Source of the DNA: Hyphomicrobium sp.
GTDB lineage: Bacteria > Pseudomonadota > Alphaproteobacteria > Rhizobiales > Hyphomicrobiaceae
Assembly: GCA_021732485.1 (NCBI GenBank)
Contig: JAKFUV010000009.1
Location: 62,001-126,000, forward strand
Direction of reading: 5' to 3'
DNA: 64,000 nt
Under the pieces are notes generated by a model. That model saw only the letters and a list, made by a program, of their open reading frames with translations, was not told where the DNA came from and ran no database searches. The position numbers and the translations under genes are program-made. Positions within the stretch are counted from its first letter, which is position 1. Every line of letters starts with the position of its first letter. Below, in pieces: positions 18,163-27,469 of the stretch.

Positions 18163-20145
18163 ATGTCGTCAGATCAGATCGCGTTGTCGACATCGCGGGC
18201 GCTCGAAGAGCAGGAAGACCATGGCTCCAATCCGACAGCTGGCGTCAGCATTGGCGATATCGTAGCGGAGCGGCTCTCGCGACGTGATCTTGGGCGCGGC
18301 ATCCTGGCCGTCTTCGCGCTAGACGCGGTGATGCCGTCGCTGATGCCGTCGCCGGCCGCGGCAGCAAAAGTGCAAGCCATTCGCAGTTTTACCTTCGATG
18401 AGATTGCGGCGGGCACCGACGACATGCATCACGTCGCTGCGGGTTATGATGCCGATGTGCTGATCCGCTGGGGTGACAAGGTGGCCGGCGGCGCGCCCGA
18501 CTTTGAACCAGCCAAACTAACGGCCGCAGCCCAGGGCCAGCAGTTCGGCTACAATAACGACTTCATCGGCTTCCTGCCATTCGACGGCAAAAGCGACCAC
18601 GGGCTGCTTGTCGTTAACCACGAGTACACCAGCGCCGAAATGATGTTCGCCGGACTGGGCGGGCTCGACAAGGAAGCCCGCGTTGCGTCTGCCACGGCAG
18701 AACGCGTCGGCATCGAGATGATGGCGCACGGCGGATCCGTCATCGAGATCAAGCGCACGGATGCCAAGTGGCGCGTCGTTGACGCCAGTCGATATGCGCG
18801 CCGCATCACGGCTGAAACGCCGATGCGCATGTCCGGCCCAGCCGCCGGGCACGTCAAAATGATGACCAACGCCGATCCGTCCGGCACGGTGGTCAACGGC
18901 ATGGTCAACAATTGCGCCGGCGCCACGACGCCGTGGGGCACGTGGCTGACGTGCGAAGAAAACATCAACGGCTACTTCTGGAACAAAGCGGCGCTCGAAA
19001 CACACGCCGAAGCCAGCGCGCTCAAGCGCTACGGCATTCCGTCGGAATGGTATGCGTGGGGCAAATTCCATGATCGCTTCGACATCGGCAAGGAGCCGAA
19101 CGAGGCGCATCGCTTCGGCTGGGTGGTCGAAATCGATCCGTTCGACCCAGCGTCGACGCCCGTCAAACGCACGGCGCTCGGCCGCTTCAAGCACGAAGGC
19201 GCGGGCAACATCATCAATAAGGACGGTCGTTTTGTCGTCTATCAAGGCGACGATGAACGCTTCGATTACGTTTATAAATTCGTGACTGATGCAGCGGTCG
19301 ATCTGGCCAACCCATCGGCGAACAAAAACATCCTCGACAGCGGCACGCTGTACGTCGCCCGCTTCAATGCCGATGGCAGCGGCGCCTGGTTGCCACTCGT
19401 GCACGGCGTTGGCCCGCTGATCGCCGCCAACGGCTTCAAGGATCAGGGCGATGTGGTGATCTTCGCACGCCAGGCCGGCGATCTTGTCGGCGCCACACGG
19501 ATGGATCGGCCCGAAGATGTCGAAGCCAATCCGAAAACCAACTCGGTTTACGTCATGCTGACCAATAACAACAAGCGCAAGGACGGCCAGACCGATGCCG
19601 CCAACCCGCGCGCCGACAACCAGTTTGGCCACATCATCGAAATCAATCCCGACGGTGGCGATCACGCCAGCACGGTCTTCACGTGGAACATTCTGGTCAA
19701 GTGCGGTGACCCGTCGGTCGCCGCCGTCGGCGCGACCTTCAATCCGCTGACGTCGAGTAACGGTTGGTTCGGCATGCCGGACAATTGCGCCGTCGATGGA
19801 CTTGGCCGTCTATGGGTCGCGACCGACGGCAACGCGCCGTCGAAGACCGGCCGCTCGGACGGCATCTGGGCTATGGAGACCGACGGCGCGGCGCGTGGCA
19901 CGTCGAAGCTGTTCTTCCGCGTGCCATCGGGCGCTGAAATGTGCGGGCCGTGCTTCACCCCCGATCTCGAGACGTTTTTCGTCGCCGTCCAGCATCCCGG
20001 CGAAGCCGACGACGACGACCCGAAAGCCACCCCAGCGTCGTTCGAGGCGCCCTCCACCCGATGGCCGGATTTCAAGCCCGACGTTCCGCCCCGGCCCGCC
20101 GTGGTGGCGATTACCAAATCGGGCGGCGGAAAAATCGCGGTTTGA
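18163..20145 (+). CDS. PhoX family (DUF839) phosphatase, Tat-exported
   Basis: A 660-residue PhoX-type protein. PhoX enzymes are calcium/iron-dependent periplasmic phosphatases that release phosphate from phosphoesters. The ATG at 18163 has AAGGA 7 bases upstream; earlier in-frame ATGs from 18082 lack this. A twin-arginine motif (LSRRDLGRG, Arg40-Arg41) precedes a hydrophobic stretch and an AAAA cleavage region near residue 68, so export is by Tat in folded form. Conserved segments include NNDFIGFLPF, NHEYTS, NNCAGATTPWGTWLTCEEN with the family's conserved cysteine, and PDNCAVDGLGRLWVATDGN. The Pho box upstream supports phosphate-starvation control. No gene symbol is assigned because DUF839 proteins are not all phosphatases. 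Confidence 0.85.
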   Translation: MSSDQIALSTSRALEEQEDHGSNPTAGVSIGDIVAERLSRRDLGRGILAVFALDAVMPSLMPSPAAAAKVQAIRSFTFDEIAAGTDDMHHVAAGYDADVLIRWGDKVAGGAPDFEPAKLTAAAQGQQFGYNNDFIGFLPFDGKSDHGLLVVNHEYTSAEMMFAGLGGLDKEARVASATAERVGIEMMAHGGSVIEIKRTDAKWRVVDASRYARRITAETPMRMSGPAAGHVKMMTNADPSGTVVNGMVNNCAGATTPWGTWLTCEENINGYFWNKAALETHAEASALKRYGIPSEWYAWGKFHDRFDIGKEPNEAHRFGWVVEIDPFDPASTPVKRTALGRFKHEGAGNIINKDGRFVVYQGDDERFDYVYKFVTDAAVDLANPSANKNILDSGTLYVARFNADGSGAWLPLVHGVGPLIAANGFKDQGDVVIFARQAGDLVGATRMDRPEDVEANPKTNSVYVMLTNNNKRKDGQTDAANPRADNQFGHIIEINPDGGDHASTVFTWNILVKCGDPSVAAVGATFNPLTSSNGWFGMPDNCAVDGLGRLWVATDGNAPSKTGRSDGIWAMETDGAARGTSKLFFRVPSGAEMCGPCFTPDLETFFVAVQHPGEADDDDPKATPASFEAPSTRWPDFKPDVPPRPAVVAITKSGGGKIAV

Positions 20146-20318
20146 TAGACCTTAGAAGCCGTGCAGCCCGGCTAAATTAACGCTTCTGGCGCTTGCGCCG
20201 TTCGGTTCAGGCGTGGGCCGGATGCGAGGCAAATTGACGGTTGCCCCGCGCCCTGAAAGCGGTGCAAACATCGTCTTCATGGGGGCTGCTTGTGCCCCGT
20301 CCGGAGACAGCCCCGCCG

Positions 20319-21416
20319 ATGGCCTCGACCGTCACCCCCTTGAAGCACACACCGCCCCGCAGCTTGGCAGCCAACGCTGTCGGCACGCGTCACGATTGGA
20401 CGCGCGGCGAAGCGCTCGCCTTGTATGACCTGCCGTTCATGGAGTTGCTGTTTCGCGCCCATACGGCGCATCGCCAGAGCTTTGATCCCAACAAAATCCA
20501 AATGAGCCGGCTGCTGTCGATCAAGACCGGTGGTTGCGCCGAGGATTGTAGCTATTGCAGCCAATCGGCGCATCACGAATCCGGCCTCAAGGCGTCTAAG
20601 CTGATGGAAGTTCAGCGCGTCATCGATGAGGCCACAAAGGCCAAAGCCGCCGGTGCGACGCGCTACTGCATGGGTGCTGCGTGGCGCAGTCCGAAGGCAC
20701 GCGACATGGACGCCGTCGTCGCTATGGTGGCGGGCGTCAAAGCGCTCGGCATGGAAACCTGTATGACGCTTGGCATGCTATCGGACGACGACATCGGCAA
20801 GCTTCACAACGCCGGTCTCGATTACTACAACCACAACGTCGACACGTCGGAAACCTACTATTCCAAGGTCATCACGACGCGAACCTACGCCGATCGCCTG
20901 GATACGCTGGCGCGCGTCCGCGATGCCGGGATCAAGGTGTGCTCGGGCGGCATCGTCGGCATGGGCGAAGAAGCGCAAGACCGCGCCGACATGCTCGTGA
21001 CGCTGGCCAATCTCGAAGACCATCCCGAAAGCGTGCCGATCAACATGCTGATCCCCATTCCCGGAACGCCGATGGCCAACGTCGAGAAGATCGACGCCAT
21101 CGATTTTGTCCGCACCATTGCGGTTGCACGCATCATGATGCCGGCATCGCACGTTCGGCTTTCGGCGGGCCGCACCGAGATGAGCGACGAAACGCAGGCG
21201 CTGTGCTTTTTTGCCGGCGCCAATTCGATCTTCGTCGGCGACACGTTGCTCACCGCCGACAATCCGGGCGAAGACAAAGACAGCCTGCTGTTTGCCAAGC
21301 TCGGCTTGCAGCCGCTGGAGTTGGCCGCTTCAGCCGCATCATCATCCACCGCCCAATCTTCAACCGAGCGCGAGCCCGCCAATGATGCGGGTCATCAGGA
21401 TGTCCGCCAGTCATGA
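20319..21416 (+). CDS. bioB: biotin synthase
   Basis: A radical-SAM enzyme of 365 residues that inserts sulfur into dethiobiotin, the last step of biotin synthesis. The SAM-cluster cysteines are in [13 protein letters not shown], and the [2Fe-2S] region and [12 protein letters not shown] segment are present. I choose ATG 20319 ([10 protein letters not shown]), preceded by GGAG 12 bases upstream; the frame is open from 20241. The Ala/Ser-rich C-terminal ~25 residues are extra. It is the first gene of bioB-F-D-A-Z and overlaps the bioF start. I saw no BioR palindrome (TTATMTATAA) upstream. Confidence 0.95.
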   Translation: MASTVTPLKHTPPRSLAANAVGTRHDWTRGEALALYDLPFMELLFRAHTAHRQSFDPNKIQMSRLLSIKTGGCAEDCSYCSQSAHHESGLKASKLMEVQRVIDEATKAKAAGATRYCMGAAWRSPKARDMDAVVAMVAGVKALGMETCMTLGMLSDDDIGKLHNAGLDYYNHNVDTSETYYSKVITTRTYADRLDTLARVRDAGIKVCSGGIVGMGEEAQDRADMLVTLANLEDHPESVPINMLIPIPGTPMANVEKIDAIDFVRTIAVARIMMPASHVRLSAGRTEMSDETQALCFFAGANSIFVGDTLLTADNPGEDKDSLLFAKLGLQPLELAASAASSSTAQSSTEREPANDAGHQDVRQS

Positions 21417-22533
21417 TCGCGCGCTCGACGCGCTGGCCCGTCGCGGGCGTTTGAGAACGCTTGAAGCGCGCCGCGGCGTCGATTTTGCCTCTAACGATTA
21501 TCTCGGCTTGGCGGCGTCGGATGAATTGCGCTCGGCGATTGAAGAGGCGTTGGCGCGCGGTGTACCGATCGGCGCTGGTGGCTCGCGTCTGCTACGCGGC
21601 AATCACCCTGAGCACGAAGCGCTGGAAGATGAGGCGGCACGGCATTTCGGTGCCGAAAGCGCCTTGTATTTCGGCGGTGGGTTCATTGCCAACACGGCGA
21701 TTTTTTCGACGCTGCCGCAACGCGGCGATTTGATCGTCTATGACGAATGGATCCACGCCAGTGCGCACGAGGGCATGCGGCTCTCGAAGGCTGACGCCCG
21801 GTCCGCGCTGCACAACGATGCGGCCAGCGTCGACGACGTCATCACGGCATGGCGCGGCGCGGGCGGCGTCGGGCAAGTGTGGATCGCGGTTGAAAGTCTT
21901 TACAGTATGGACGGCGACCGGGCACCGCTCGACCCTTTGATGCAAGTTGCCGATCGCCATGACGCGATGCTGGTGATCGATGAAGCGCATGCGACCGGCG
22001 TCTACGGCGAGGGAGGGCGCGGGCTCGCAGCGCACCTTGAAGGCCGTGCCAATGTCATCTCGTTGCACACGTGTGGAAAGGCGCTTGGCGTGATGGGCGG
22101 GCTGGTGCTTGCGCCGAAATCCATCCGCACATTCCTCATCAATCGCGCCCGCGCCTTCATTTACGCGACGGCACCTTCACCGCTGATGGCGACAGCCGTT
22201 CGCGCCGCGCTGCACATCGTACGCTCAGACGACACGCGCAAAACTCGGTTGGAAACGCTGGTCAGCACCGCCGGGCGCGAACTCCACGCCAAGACGGGCA
22301 TCACGCCATCGGGATCGCCCATCCAACCGATCATTGTCGGGTCTGACATGGCGGCTGTCGCGCTGGCCGCTACTTTGAAACAGCAAGGTTTCGACATTCG
22401 TGCCATTCGTCCGCCGACGGTTGCCGAAGGGACGGCGCGCTTACGTTTGACGATAACACTCAACGTCGATCAACAGGCGGTGTCAAACTTGATCGATGCG
22501 CTGGCGAAAGCGAGAGTGGAGCAGGTCTCATGA
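21385..22533 (+). CDS. bioF: 8-amino-7-oxononanoate synthase
   Basis: A PLP-dependent condensing enzyme, 382 residues from ATG 21385, joining pimeloyl-ACP or -CoA to L-alanine. The N-terminal [12 protein letters not shown] motif, the [17 protein letters not shown] segment, [10 protein letters not shown] and the PLP lysine in [12 protein letters not shown] are all present. Start is ambiguous between ATG 21382/21385 and ATG 21400; all overlap the 3' end of bioB, showing translational coupling. It overlaps bioD by ATGA. Confidence 0.93.
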   Translation: MRVIRMSASHDRALDALARRGRLRTLEARRGVDFASNDYLGLAASDELRSAIEEALARGVPIGAGGSRLLRGNHPEHEALEDEAARHFGAESALYFGGGFIANTAIFSTLPQRGDLIVYDEWIHASAHEGMRLSKADARSALHNDAASVDDVITAWRGAGGVGQVWIAVESLYSMDGDRAPLDPLMQVADRHDAMLVIDEAHATGVYGEGGRGLAAHLEGRANVISLHTCGKALGVMGGLVLAPKSIRTFLINRARAFIYATAPSPLMATAVRAALHIVRSDDTRKTRLETLVSTAGRELHAKTGITPSGSPIQPIIVGSDMAAVALAATLKQQGFDIRAIRPPTVAEGTARLRLTITLNVDQQAVSNLIDALAKARVEQVS

Positions 22534-23177
22534 CCTCCCGCATCGTGGTTGCCGGGACCGATACCAACATCGGCAAAACCGTTTTTGCGGCGGCTTTGGT
22601 GCACGCCATCGGCGGCGTGTATTGGAAGCCGATCCAAGCCGGGCTTGATGGCGAGACGGATAGCCAAACCGTGGCGCGGCTCGCTGGTTTGCCGCCGGAT
22701 CGAGTCCTCAACGAAGCCTATCGGTTGCGAACACCGGCGTCACCGCATTGGGCAGCGGAACGCGACGGCATCGAAATCAATGAGGATCATCTCGCACCGC
22801 CGCAGCAGGCCGCACCGCTGGTGATTGAACTGGCGGGTGGGCTGCTGGTGCCGATCACGCGGCAGCGGTTGCAGATCGATGTCGTCGCGGCTTGGCATTT
22901 ACCCGTGATCGTGTGCGCGGCAACCCGGCTCGGCACGATCAATCACACGCTTCTGTCAATCGAAGCGCTGCAGCGGCGTGATATTGCGATCCTCGGCGTC
23001 GCTTTTATTGGCGACGAAAACGCCGATAGCCAGCGCACCATCTGCGATTTCGGCGGCGCGCAATATCTAGGACGGCTGCCGCGCATCGACCCACTGACAC
23101 CAGAGCGATTGCACGAAGAGTTCGCTCAGAATTTCGATGTCGCCGCTTGTCTTGGAACTGGAGCCAGGGGGCCATGA
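22530..23177 (+). CDS. bioD: dethiobiotin synthetase
   Basis: A 215-residue ATP-dependent carboxylase that closes the ureido ring of dethiobiotin. The P-loop VAGTDTNIGKTVFAAAL is intact, followed by YWKPIQAGLDGETDSQTV for substrate binding and ATRLGTINHTLLSIEAL. The ATG overlaps the bioF stop (ATGA), and the stop overlaps the bioA start in the same way. Confidence 0.95.
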   Translation: MTSRIVVAGTDTNIGKTVFAAALVHAIGGVYWKPIQAGLDGETDSQTVARLAGLPPDRVLNEAYRLRTPASPHWAAERDGIEINEDHLAPPQQAAPLVIELAGGLLVPITRQRLQIDVVAAWHLPVIVCAATRLGTINHTLLSIEALQRRDIAILGVAFIGDENADSQRTICDFGGAQYLGRLPRIDPLTPERLHEEFAQNFDVAACLGTGARGP

Positions 23178-24442
23178 CCGTCGTTCGCCCGTCGCCGCTC
23201 TGGCATCCCTTCACCCAACACGGTCTTGAAGCCGGCATGGTGCGCATTCGACGTGCAGAGGGCGCGTGGCTGGAGTGCGATGATGGCCGGCGTATTTTGG
23301 ATGCGATCTCGTCGTGGTGGGTGATCACGCATGGTCACCGGCATCCGGCGATCATGCAGGCGATCAAGGATCAGGCGGACCAGCTCGATCAAGTGATCTT
23401 TGCGGGCTTCACGCACGAGCCAGCAGAACAGGTCGCGCGCGGCTTGATCGAGATTGCGCCCCACGGCTTGGCGCATGTGTTTTTGTCCGACAGCGGCTCG
23501 ACGGCGGTTGAAGTCGCGCTGAAGATGGCGCTTGGATATTGGCGCAATCGCGCCGTGCCTCGGACGAAGATCGTTGCCCTCGAACACGCCTACCATGGCG
23601 ATACCGTCGGCGCGATGTCGGCCGGCGCGCGCGGTGTTTTCAATGCGCCCTATGACCCGATGCTCTTCGAGGTTCGGCGTATTGCGTTCCCGGTGGCGGG
23701 AGGTGAGCAGCACACCCTCGATGCGCTGGAGGCCGAATGCAAAGGCGGGACGATCGCCGCTTTTATTTGCGAGCCGCTGATCCTCGGCGCCGGCGGTATG
23801 CTGATCTACGACGCGGCCACGCTCGCGGACATGCACCGTATCTGCGCCAAGTATGACGTACTGTTCATCGCCGATGAGGTCATGACCGGGTTCGGGCGCA
23901 CGGGCACGACGTTTGCCTGTGAGCAAGCGGGCATTGCACCCGACATCATGTGTGTCGCGAAGGGTCTGACGGGCGGCGCCTTGCCGCTGGCGGCCACACT
24001 CTGCCGCCGCGAAATTTTTGAGGCACACGTTTCAACGGATCGCGCGCGCATGTTTTTTCATTCGAGCAGCTTTACGGCGAATCCGCTCGCCTGCGCTGCG
24101 GCCGCAACAAATCTCAAGATTTGGAAAAGCGAGCCGGTCTTGGCGCGCATCACGGACCTCGCTGATCATCAGTCGAACGCGGTTGCGCGGTTGCAGCGTG
24201 ATCAGCGGCTGTCGAACGTGCGCCAACTCGGGACGATCGCCGCCTTCGACATCGCTGGCAGCGCCAACGGATACCTCGCAGATATCGCCTTGCAGCTGCG
24301 CCGCGCCTGCCTTGCGCGTGGCGTCCTTGCGCGGCCGCTCGGCGCAACGGTTTATGTCATGCCGCCCTACTGCGTCACGGCGGACGAACTCGATGGCGCC
24401 TACGCGGCGATCTCCGACGCCATCAGCGAGGTGACGGCATGA
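23174..24442 (+). CDS. bioA: adenosylmethionine-8-amino-7-oxononanoate aminotransferase
   Basis: A class III PLP aminotransferase of 422 residues that makes 7,8-diaminononanoate using SAM as amino donor. The N-terminus LWHPFTQH is BioA-specific, with SSWWVITHGHRHP for substrate and SAM binding, DEVMTGFGRTG for the PLP ring, and the lysine in CVAKGLTGG. I take the ATG at 23174 in an ATGA overlap with bioD rather than the upstream start at 23147. Confidence 0.95.
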   Translation: MTVVRPSPLWHPFTQHGLEAGMVRIRRAEGAWLECDDGRRILDAISSWWVITHGHRHPAIMQAIKDQADQLDQVIFAGFTHEPAEQVARGLIEIAPHGLAHVFLSDSGSTAVEVALKMALGYWRNRAVPRTKIVALEHAYHGDTVGAMSAGARGVFNAPYDPMLFEVRRIAFPVAGGEQHTLDALEAECKGGTIAAFICEPLILGAGGMLIYDAATLADMHRICAKYDVLFIADEVMTGFGRTGTTFACEQAGIAPDIMCVAKGLTGGALPLAATLCRREIFEAHVSTDRARMFFHSSSFTANPLACAAAATNLKIWKSEPVLARITDLADHQSNAVARLQRDQRLSNVRQLGTIAAFDIAGSANGYLADIALQLRRACLARGVLARPLGATVYVMPPYCVTADELDGAYAAISDAISEVTA

Positions 24443-25419
24443 GCGGCGTTACGCTCGCAGGCTTCGGCCACTACGTGCCGCAGCGCTGCGTTTTAAATTC
24501 CGAAATCGAGACCCGGCTCGGTCTTTCTGATGGTTGGATTTTGCGGCGCACCGGCATCGAAGCCCGGCGCTACGTCAGTGATGATGAAGCGTTGTCAGAC
24601 ATCGCGGTGAAGGCTGGCGACATGGCGCTGGACGATGCCGGGATAGACAAACGCGATGTCGGCTTGCTGCTGCTGGCGACATCGACGCCGGATCACTTGT
24701 TGCCGCCGTCGGCACCCCTCGTCGCCCATCGCCTCGGGTTATCCGACGCCGGTGCCATCGATATGGCGGGCGCGTGCGGCGGGTTTATCTACGCCCTGAC
24801 GCTGGCCGACAGTTACGCGCGGGCGCATCAGACAACCGTGCTTGTGATCGCAGCCAACATTCTGTCGCGGCGGATCAACCCGTTCGACCGCGCCAGCAGC
24901 GTGCTGTTCGGCGACGCGGCGGGTGCTGTGGTGGTTGTGCCGACACAGCGCGTCGATGCGGGCATCGCGGCCGTGAAACTTGCGTCCCGTGGCTCGAATT
25001 ACGGTCTCATTCAAATTCCGGGCGGCGGCAGTCGCAAGCCGTTCGCGACACTCACCGATGTCGGCGAAACTCTCATGGTTATTTCGAATGGCCAAGCTGT
25101 CTATGCCGAAGCCGTGCAGATGATGACCACATGCGCCGTTAGCGCGCTCAAACAGTCAGGATTGACGGCGACGGATGTCACCTCCTTCATTCCGCACCAA
25201 GCCAACGCGCGAATGATGAAAACCGTGGCCCATCAATTGGCCATTCCAATCGACCGCATGCTGTCGACAATTGCGCCCTTCGCCAACAGTTCTGCGGCGA
25301 CGATCCCGCTCACGTTGTCGGTCGCAAACCAGGCCCGGCGATTTCCGAGCGGCAGCACGCTGTTGATGACGGCGGCCGGCGCCGGACTGACCGGCGGAGC
25401 CGTCATTTTCAGGACATAA
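24439..25419 (+). CDS. bioZ: BioZ, KAS III-like pimeloyl-ACP precursor synthase
   Basis: A FabH-like 3-ketoacyl-ACP synthase of 326 residues. In alphaproteobacteria BioZ condenses glutaryl-CoA with malonyl-ACP, making 3-ketopimeloyl-ACP and replacing BioC/BioH. The KAS III triad is present: Cys113 (AGACGGF), His253 (IPHQAN) and Asn283 (FANSSAA). Its ATGA overlap with bioA places it firmly in the biotin operon, which is the main evidence for bioZ over a housekeeping fabH. No bioC or bioH is seen nearby. Confidence 0.88.
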   Translation: MSGVTLAGFGHYVPQRCVLNSEIETRLGLSDGWILRRTGIEARRYVSDDEALSDIAVKAGDMALDDAGIDKRDVGLLLLATSTPDHLLPPSAPLVAHRLGLSDAGAIDMAGACGGFIYALTLADSYARAHQTTVLVIAANILSRRINPFDRASSVLFGDAAGAVVVVPTQRVDAGIAAVKLASRGSNYGLIQIPGGGSRKPFATLTDVGETLMVISNGQAVYAEAVQMMTTCAVSALKQSGLTATDVTSFIPHQANARMMKTVAHQLAIPIDRMLSTIAPFANSSAATIPLTLSVANQARRFPSGSTLLMTAAGAGLTGGAVIFRT

Positions 25420-25424
25420 ACGCG

Positions 25425-25447
25425 CGTCGCCGCATGAGTGGGCGACG
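25425..25447 (+). terminator. weak hairpin after bioZ
   Basis: A perfect 7-bp stem CGTCGCC / GGCGACG with a 9-base loop starts 6 bases after the bioZ stop. It is followed only by TTGTGT, so intrinsic termination would be inefficient. Confidence 0.35.
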
Positions 25448-25517
25448 TTGTGTAAGCGTATGTTTTCATATGATTATTTTTGAAAGCGCGGGTTTGGTTG
25501 AAAAACTTCTAGGCGTC

Positions 25518-25542
25518 GGAACCTTTTGCCGCGCGAAGCGTT
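25518..25542 (+). promoter_or_regulatory. EcfG-type promoter for nepR-ecfG
   Basis: GGAAC (25518-25522), 16 bases, CGTT (25539-25542): an exact match to the alphaproteobacterial EcfG/GSR consensus. It lies about 110 bases before the preferred nepR start, consistent with autoregulation of the sigma factor. Confidence 0.75.
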
Positions 25543-25661
25543 GCGCTAGCGTTGGGCGATGCTGCATCACCGTCCGCGCGCGTTAACCGATGCGTGCAAC
25601 CGATGTGGCGGACCCGGGGGAAGCACCGGTTTGCGACTTAAACCGGCAAGGACATGACGCC

Positions 25662-25874
25662 ATGGGCATCAGTGATGACACAGGGAAGCCGACACATATG
25701 AATTCTGCAAATGCTCAGCGCGAAATTCCTGGTTTGCCAAATGAGCTGCAAGGTCAAATCGGCAAAAAGCTGCGCGAGGCGTACACCGAGTTGGTCACCG
25801 AGCCGGTCCCCGACAGGTTCGTGCAATTGCTTCAGCAATTAAAAAATAAAGAACAGCAAGGGGGAGACGCGTGA
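25662..25874 (+). CDS. nepR: anti-sigma factor NepR
   Basis: A 70-residue NepR, which sequesters EcfG until phosphorylated PhyR displaces it. The diagnostic helices are IGKKLREAYTELVTEPVP followed by DRFVQLLQQL. I choose ATG 25662 because AAGGA lies 9 bases before it and the length is typical; the frame is open from an ATG at 25590. The stop overlaps the ecfG GTG start by four bases (GTGA), giving the coupled synthesis usual for anti-sigma/sigma pairs. Confidence 0.9.
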   Translation: MGISDDTGKPTHMNSANAQREIPGLPNELQGQIGKKLREAYTELVTEPVPDRFVQLLQQLKNKEQQGGDA

Positions 25875-26455
25875 CGACACCCCCATCCACCTCGCCGCCG
25901 CCGCAGCCAGATCTTGAGACGTTGCTCATTCGCTCGGTGCCCAATTTGCGAGCCTTCGCCAACTCCCTTTGCGGTGATCCTACGCGAGCTGACGACCTGG
26001 TGCAGGATACGCTCGTGAAGGCTTGGACGAATTTGCCGAAATTCGAGGTCGGGACGAATTTGCGAGCCTGGCTTTTCACGATTTTACGCAACACGTACTT
26101 TTCGAACCTTCGCAAGCGTCGTCGCGAAGTTGAAGATGCAGACGGTGCAATGGCGGAACGTCTGTCAGTGCTGCCTGAGCAGCTCGGGCACATGGATGTC
26201 GTTGATTTCAAGAAGGCCTTTGCCCAACTGACTGACGATCAAAAGGAAGTTCTGCTTTTGGTCGGAGCGGAAGGATTTTCGTACGAAGAAGCAGCTGAAA
26301 TAACCGGCTGCGCCATCGGGACGGTCAAAAGCCGTGTCAATCGGGCGAGGTCAGCACTTAGCCGGATTTTGAAAATGGATGACGGGGACGAGTTCGGCTC
26401 CGACGCGACACTTGTTAGCTTGGTGTCGTCCAGCGGACGCGCGGCCGCATCTTGA
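25871..26455 (+). CDS. ecfG: general stress response ECF sigma factor EcfG
   Basis: A 194-residue ECF sigma factor of the EcfG (ECF15) group. Region 2 spans about residues 20-85 (FANSLCGDPTRADDLVQDTL, WLFTILRNTYFSNLRKRRR) and region 4 about 120-175 (ALTD..QKEVLLLVGAEGFSYEEAAE, GTVKSRVNRAR). The GTG start at 25871 follows GGGGGAG and overlaps nepR. It directs transcription from GGAAC-N16/17-CGTT promoters; six such sites occur within 8 kb here. The locus order nepR-ecfG-phyR on one strand is a variant of the usual divergent layout. Confidence 0.93.
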   Translation: MTTPPSTSPPPQPDLETLLIRSVPNLRAFANSLCGDPTRADDLVQDTLVKAWTNLPKFEVGTNLRAWLFTILRNTYFSNLRKRRREVEDADGAMAERLSVLPEQLGHMDVVDFKKAFAQLTDDQKEVLLLVGAEGFSYEEAAEITGCAIGTVKSRVNRARSALSRILKMDDGDEFGSDATLVSLVSSSGRAAAS

Positions 26456-26556
26456 AAATAAGCGGCCAGAGCCGGTGCATTTTGCATCGTCCCGCGATAA
26501 GCGTTGGGCAGTCGACTGGCCGGCGCCGGAATTAATCGAGAGCAATGAGGTTTATC

Positions 26557-27366
26557 ATGTCTGTCGCTGAAGTTATTGGCCCACATCTCCCGTATCTGCG
26601 ACGTTACGCACGGTCGTTGACCGGAAGCCAAGCGTCCGGCGATAATTATGTCGTTGCAGTGCTTGAAGCCTTGATTGCCGACCCGGCAAGTTTCGAAACC
26701 AACTTACCGCCGCGCGTTGCCGTCTACCGAGTTTTCACGAAAGTTTGGAACTCCGTTTCGGTAAATCACGGCACAGACGGTGGTGGAGATGATATCGAGA
26801 AATCGACATCCGAGCGCCGACTGGAAGCGATCACGCCGGCGCCACGTCAGGCATTTCTGCTGGTGTCCGTGGAAGGGTTTACGCCATCGGAGACAGCGCA
26901 AATTCTCGACGTCGCGCCTGCCCACGTGACGGAATTGCTGCAATTGGCCGGGTCGGAAATCGCGCAGCAACTTGCCGCGAATATTTTGATCATCGAAGAC
27001 GAGCCGCTGATTGCCATGGATCTGGAGGCGCTGGTGGTCGACATTGGCCATCGCGTTCAAGGTATTGCGCGCACGCACAAAGAAGCCGTCGCTGAAGTTG
27101 CGAAAAACCCGCCAACGCTCGTCCTCGCCGACATTCATCTGGCGGATGGAAGTTCAGGCCTGGACGCCGTGAATGAAATTTTGAGTACGCTGACGGTGCC
27201 CGTGATCTTCATTACGGCATTTCCCGAGCGGCTGTTGACGGGCGACAAGCCTGAGCCGGTGTTCTTGGTGTCGAAACCATTCGATCCTGCTGTCGTCAAA
27301 GCCCTGATCAGCCAAGCCCTATTCTTCGATATGCGATCAGAGAAAACAGGGCAGCGCGCCGCCTAA
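26557..27366 (+). CDS. phyR: response regulator PhyR (sigma-like anti-anti-sigma)
   Basis: A 269-residue PhyR. Residues 1-140 form an ECF-sigma-like domain (region 2-like HLPYLRRYARSLTG; region 4-like AFLLVSVEGFTPSETAQIL), which mimics EcfG to bind NepR. Residues 142-260 are a receiver domain with IIEDEP acidic pocket, phospho-acceptor Asp192 (LADIHLADG), Thr in FITAFP and Lys in VSKPFDP. I choose ATG 26557 (MSVAEVIG), with GAGG just upstream, over 26545. No convincing promoter was found in the ~100 bases after ecfG, so phyR may be read with nepR-ecfG. A strong terminator follows. Confidence 0.95.
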   Translation: MSVAEVIGPHLPYLRRYARSLTGSQASGDNYVVAVLEALIADPASFETNLPPRVAVYRVFTKVWNSVSVNHGTDGGGDDIEKSTSERRLEAITPAPRQAFLLVSVEGFTPSETAQILDVAPAHVTELLQLAGSEIAQQLAANILIIEDEPLIAMDLEALVVDIGHRVQGIARTHKEAVAEVAKNPPTLVLADIHLADGSSGLDAVNEILSTLTVPVIFITAFPERLLTGDKPEPVFLVSKPFDPAVVKALISQALFFDMRSEKTGQRAA

Positions 27367-27404
27367 TTGTTGTCGATTTCCATAACATCACCCGTAAAAA
27401 AATT

Positions 27405-27437
27405 GGAGAAGCGCTGCATTAGCTCTTCTCCTTTTTT
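27405..27437. terminator. bidirectional terminator between phyR and PRC-barrel gene
   Basis: A stem GGAGAAG / CTTCTCC (27405-27411, 27425-27431) is followed by six T on the plus strand and, in the other direction, by AA and a run of T. It serves phyR and the convergent minus-strand gene. Confidence 0.8.
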
Positions 27438-27469
27438 AGTTTTAAATTCCTTGTGGCAACTCGTCGATA

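Noticed and set aside
18517..19665. 382-codon open frame antisense to phoX
   Set aside because: The sense strand encodes a recognisable PhoX protein throughout. Long antisense frames are expected in high-G+C coding DNA and this one has no recognisable domain.
26526..26555. GGAAT-N16-GGTT as an EcfG promoter for phyR
   Set aside because: The -35 has a mismatch and the -10 abuts the phyR ATG, so a transcript would start at or after the start codon.
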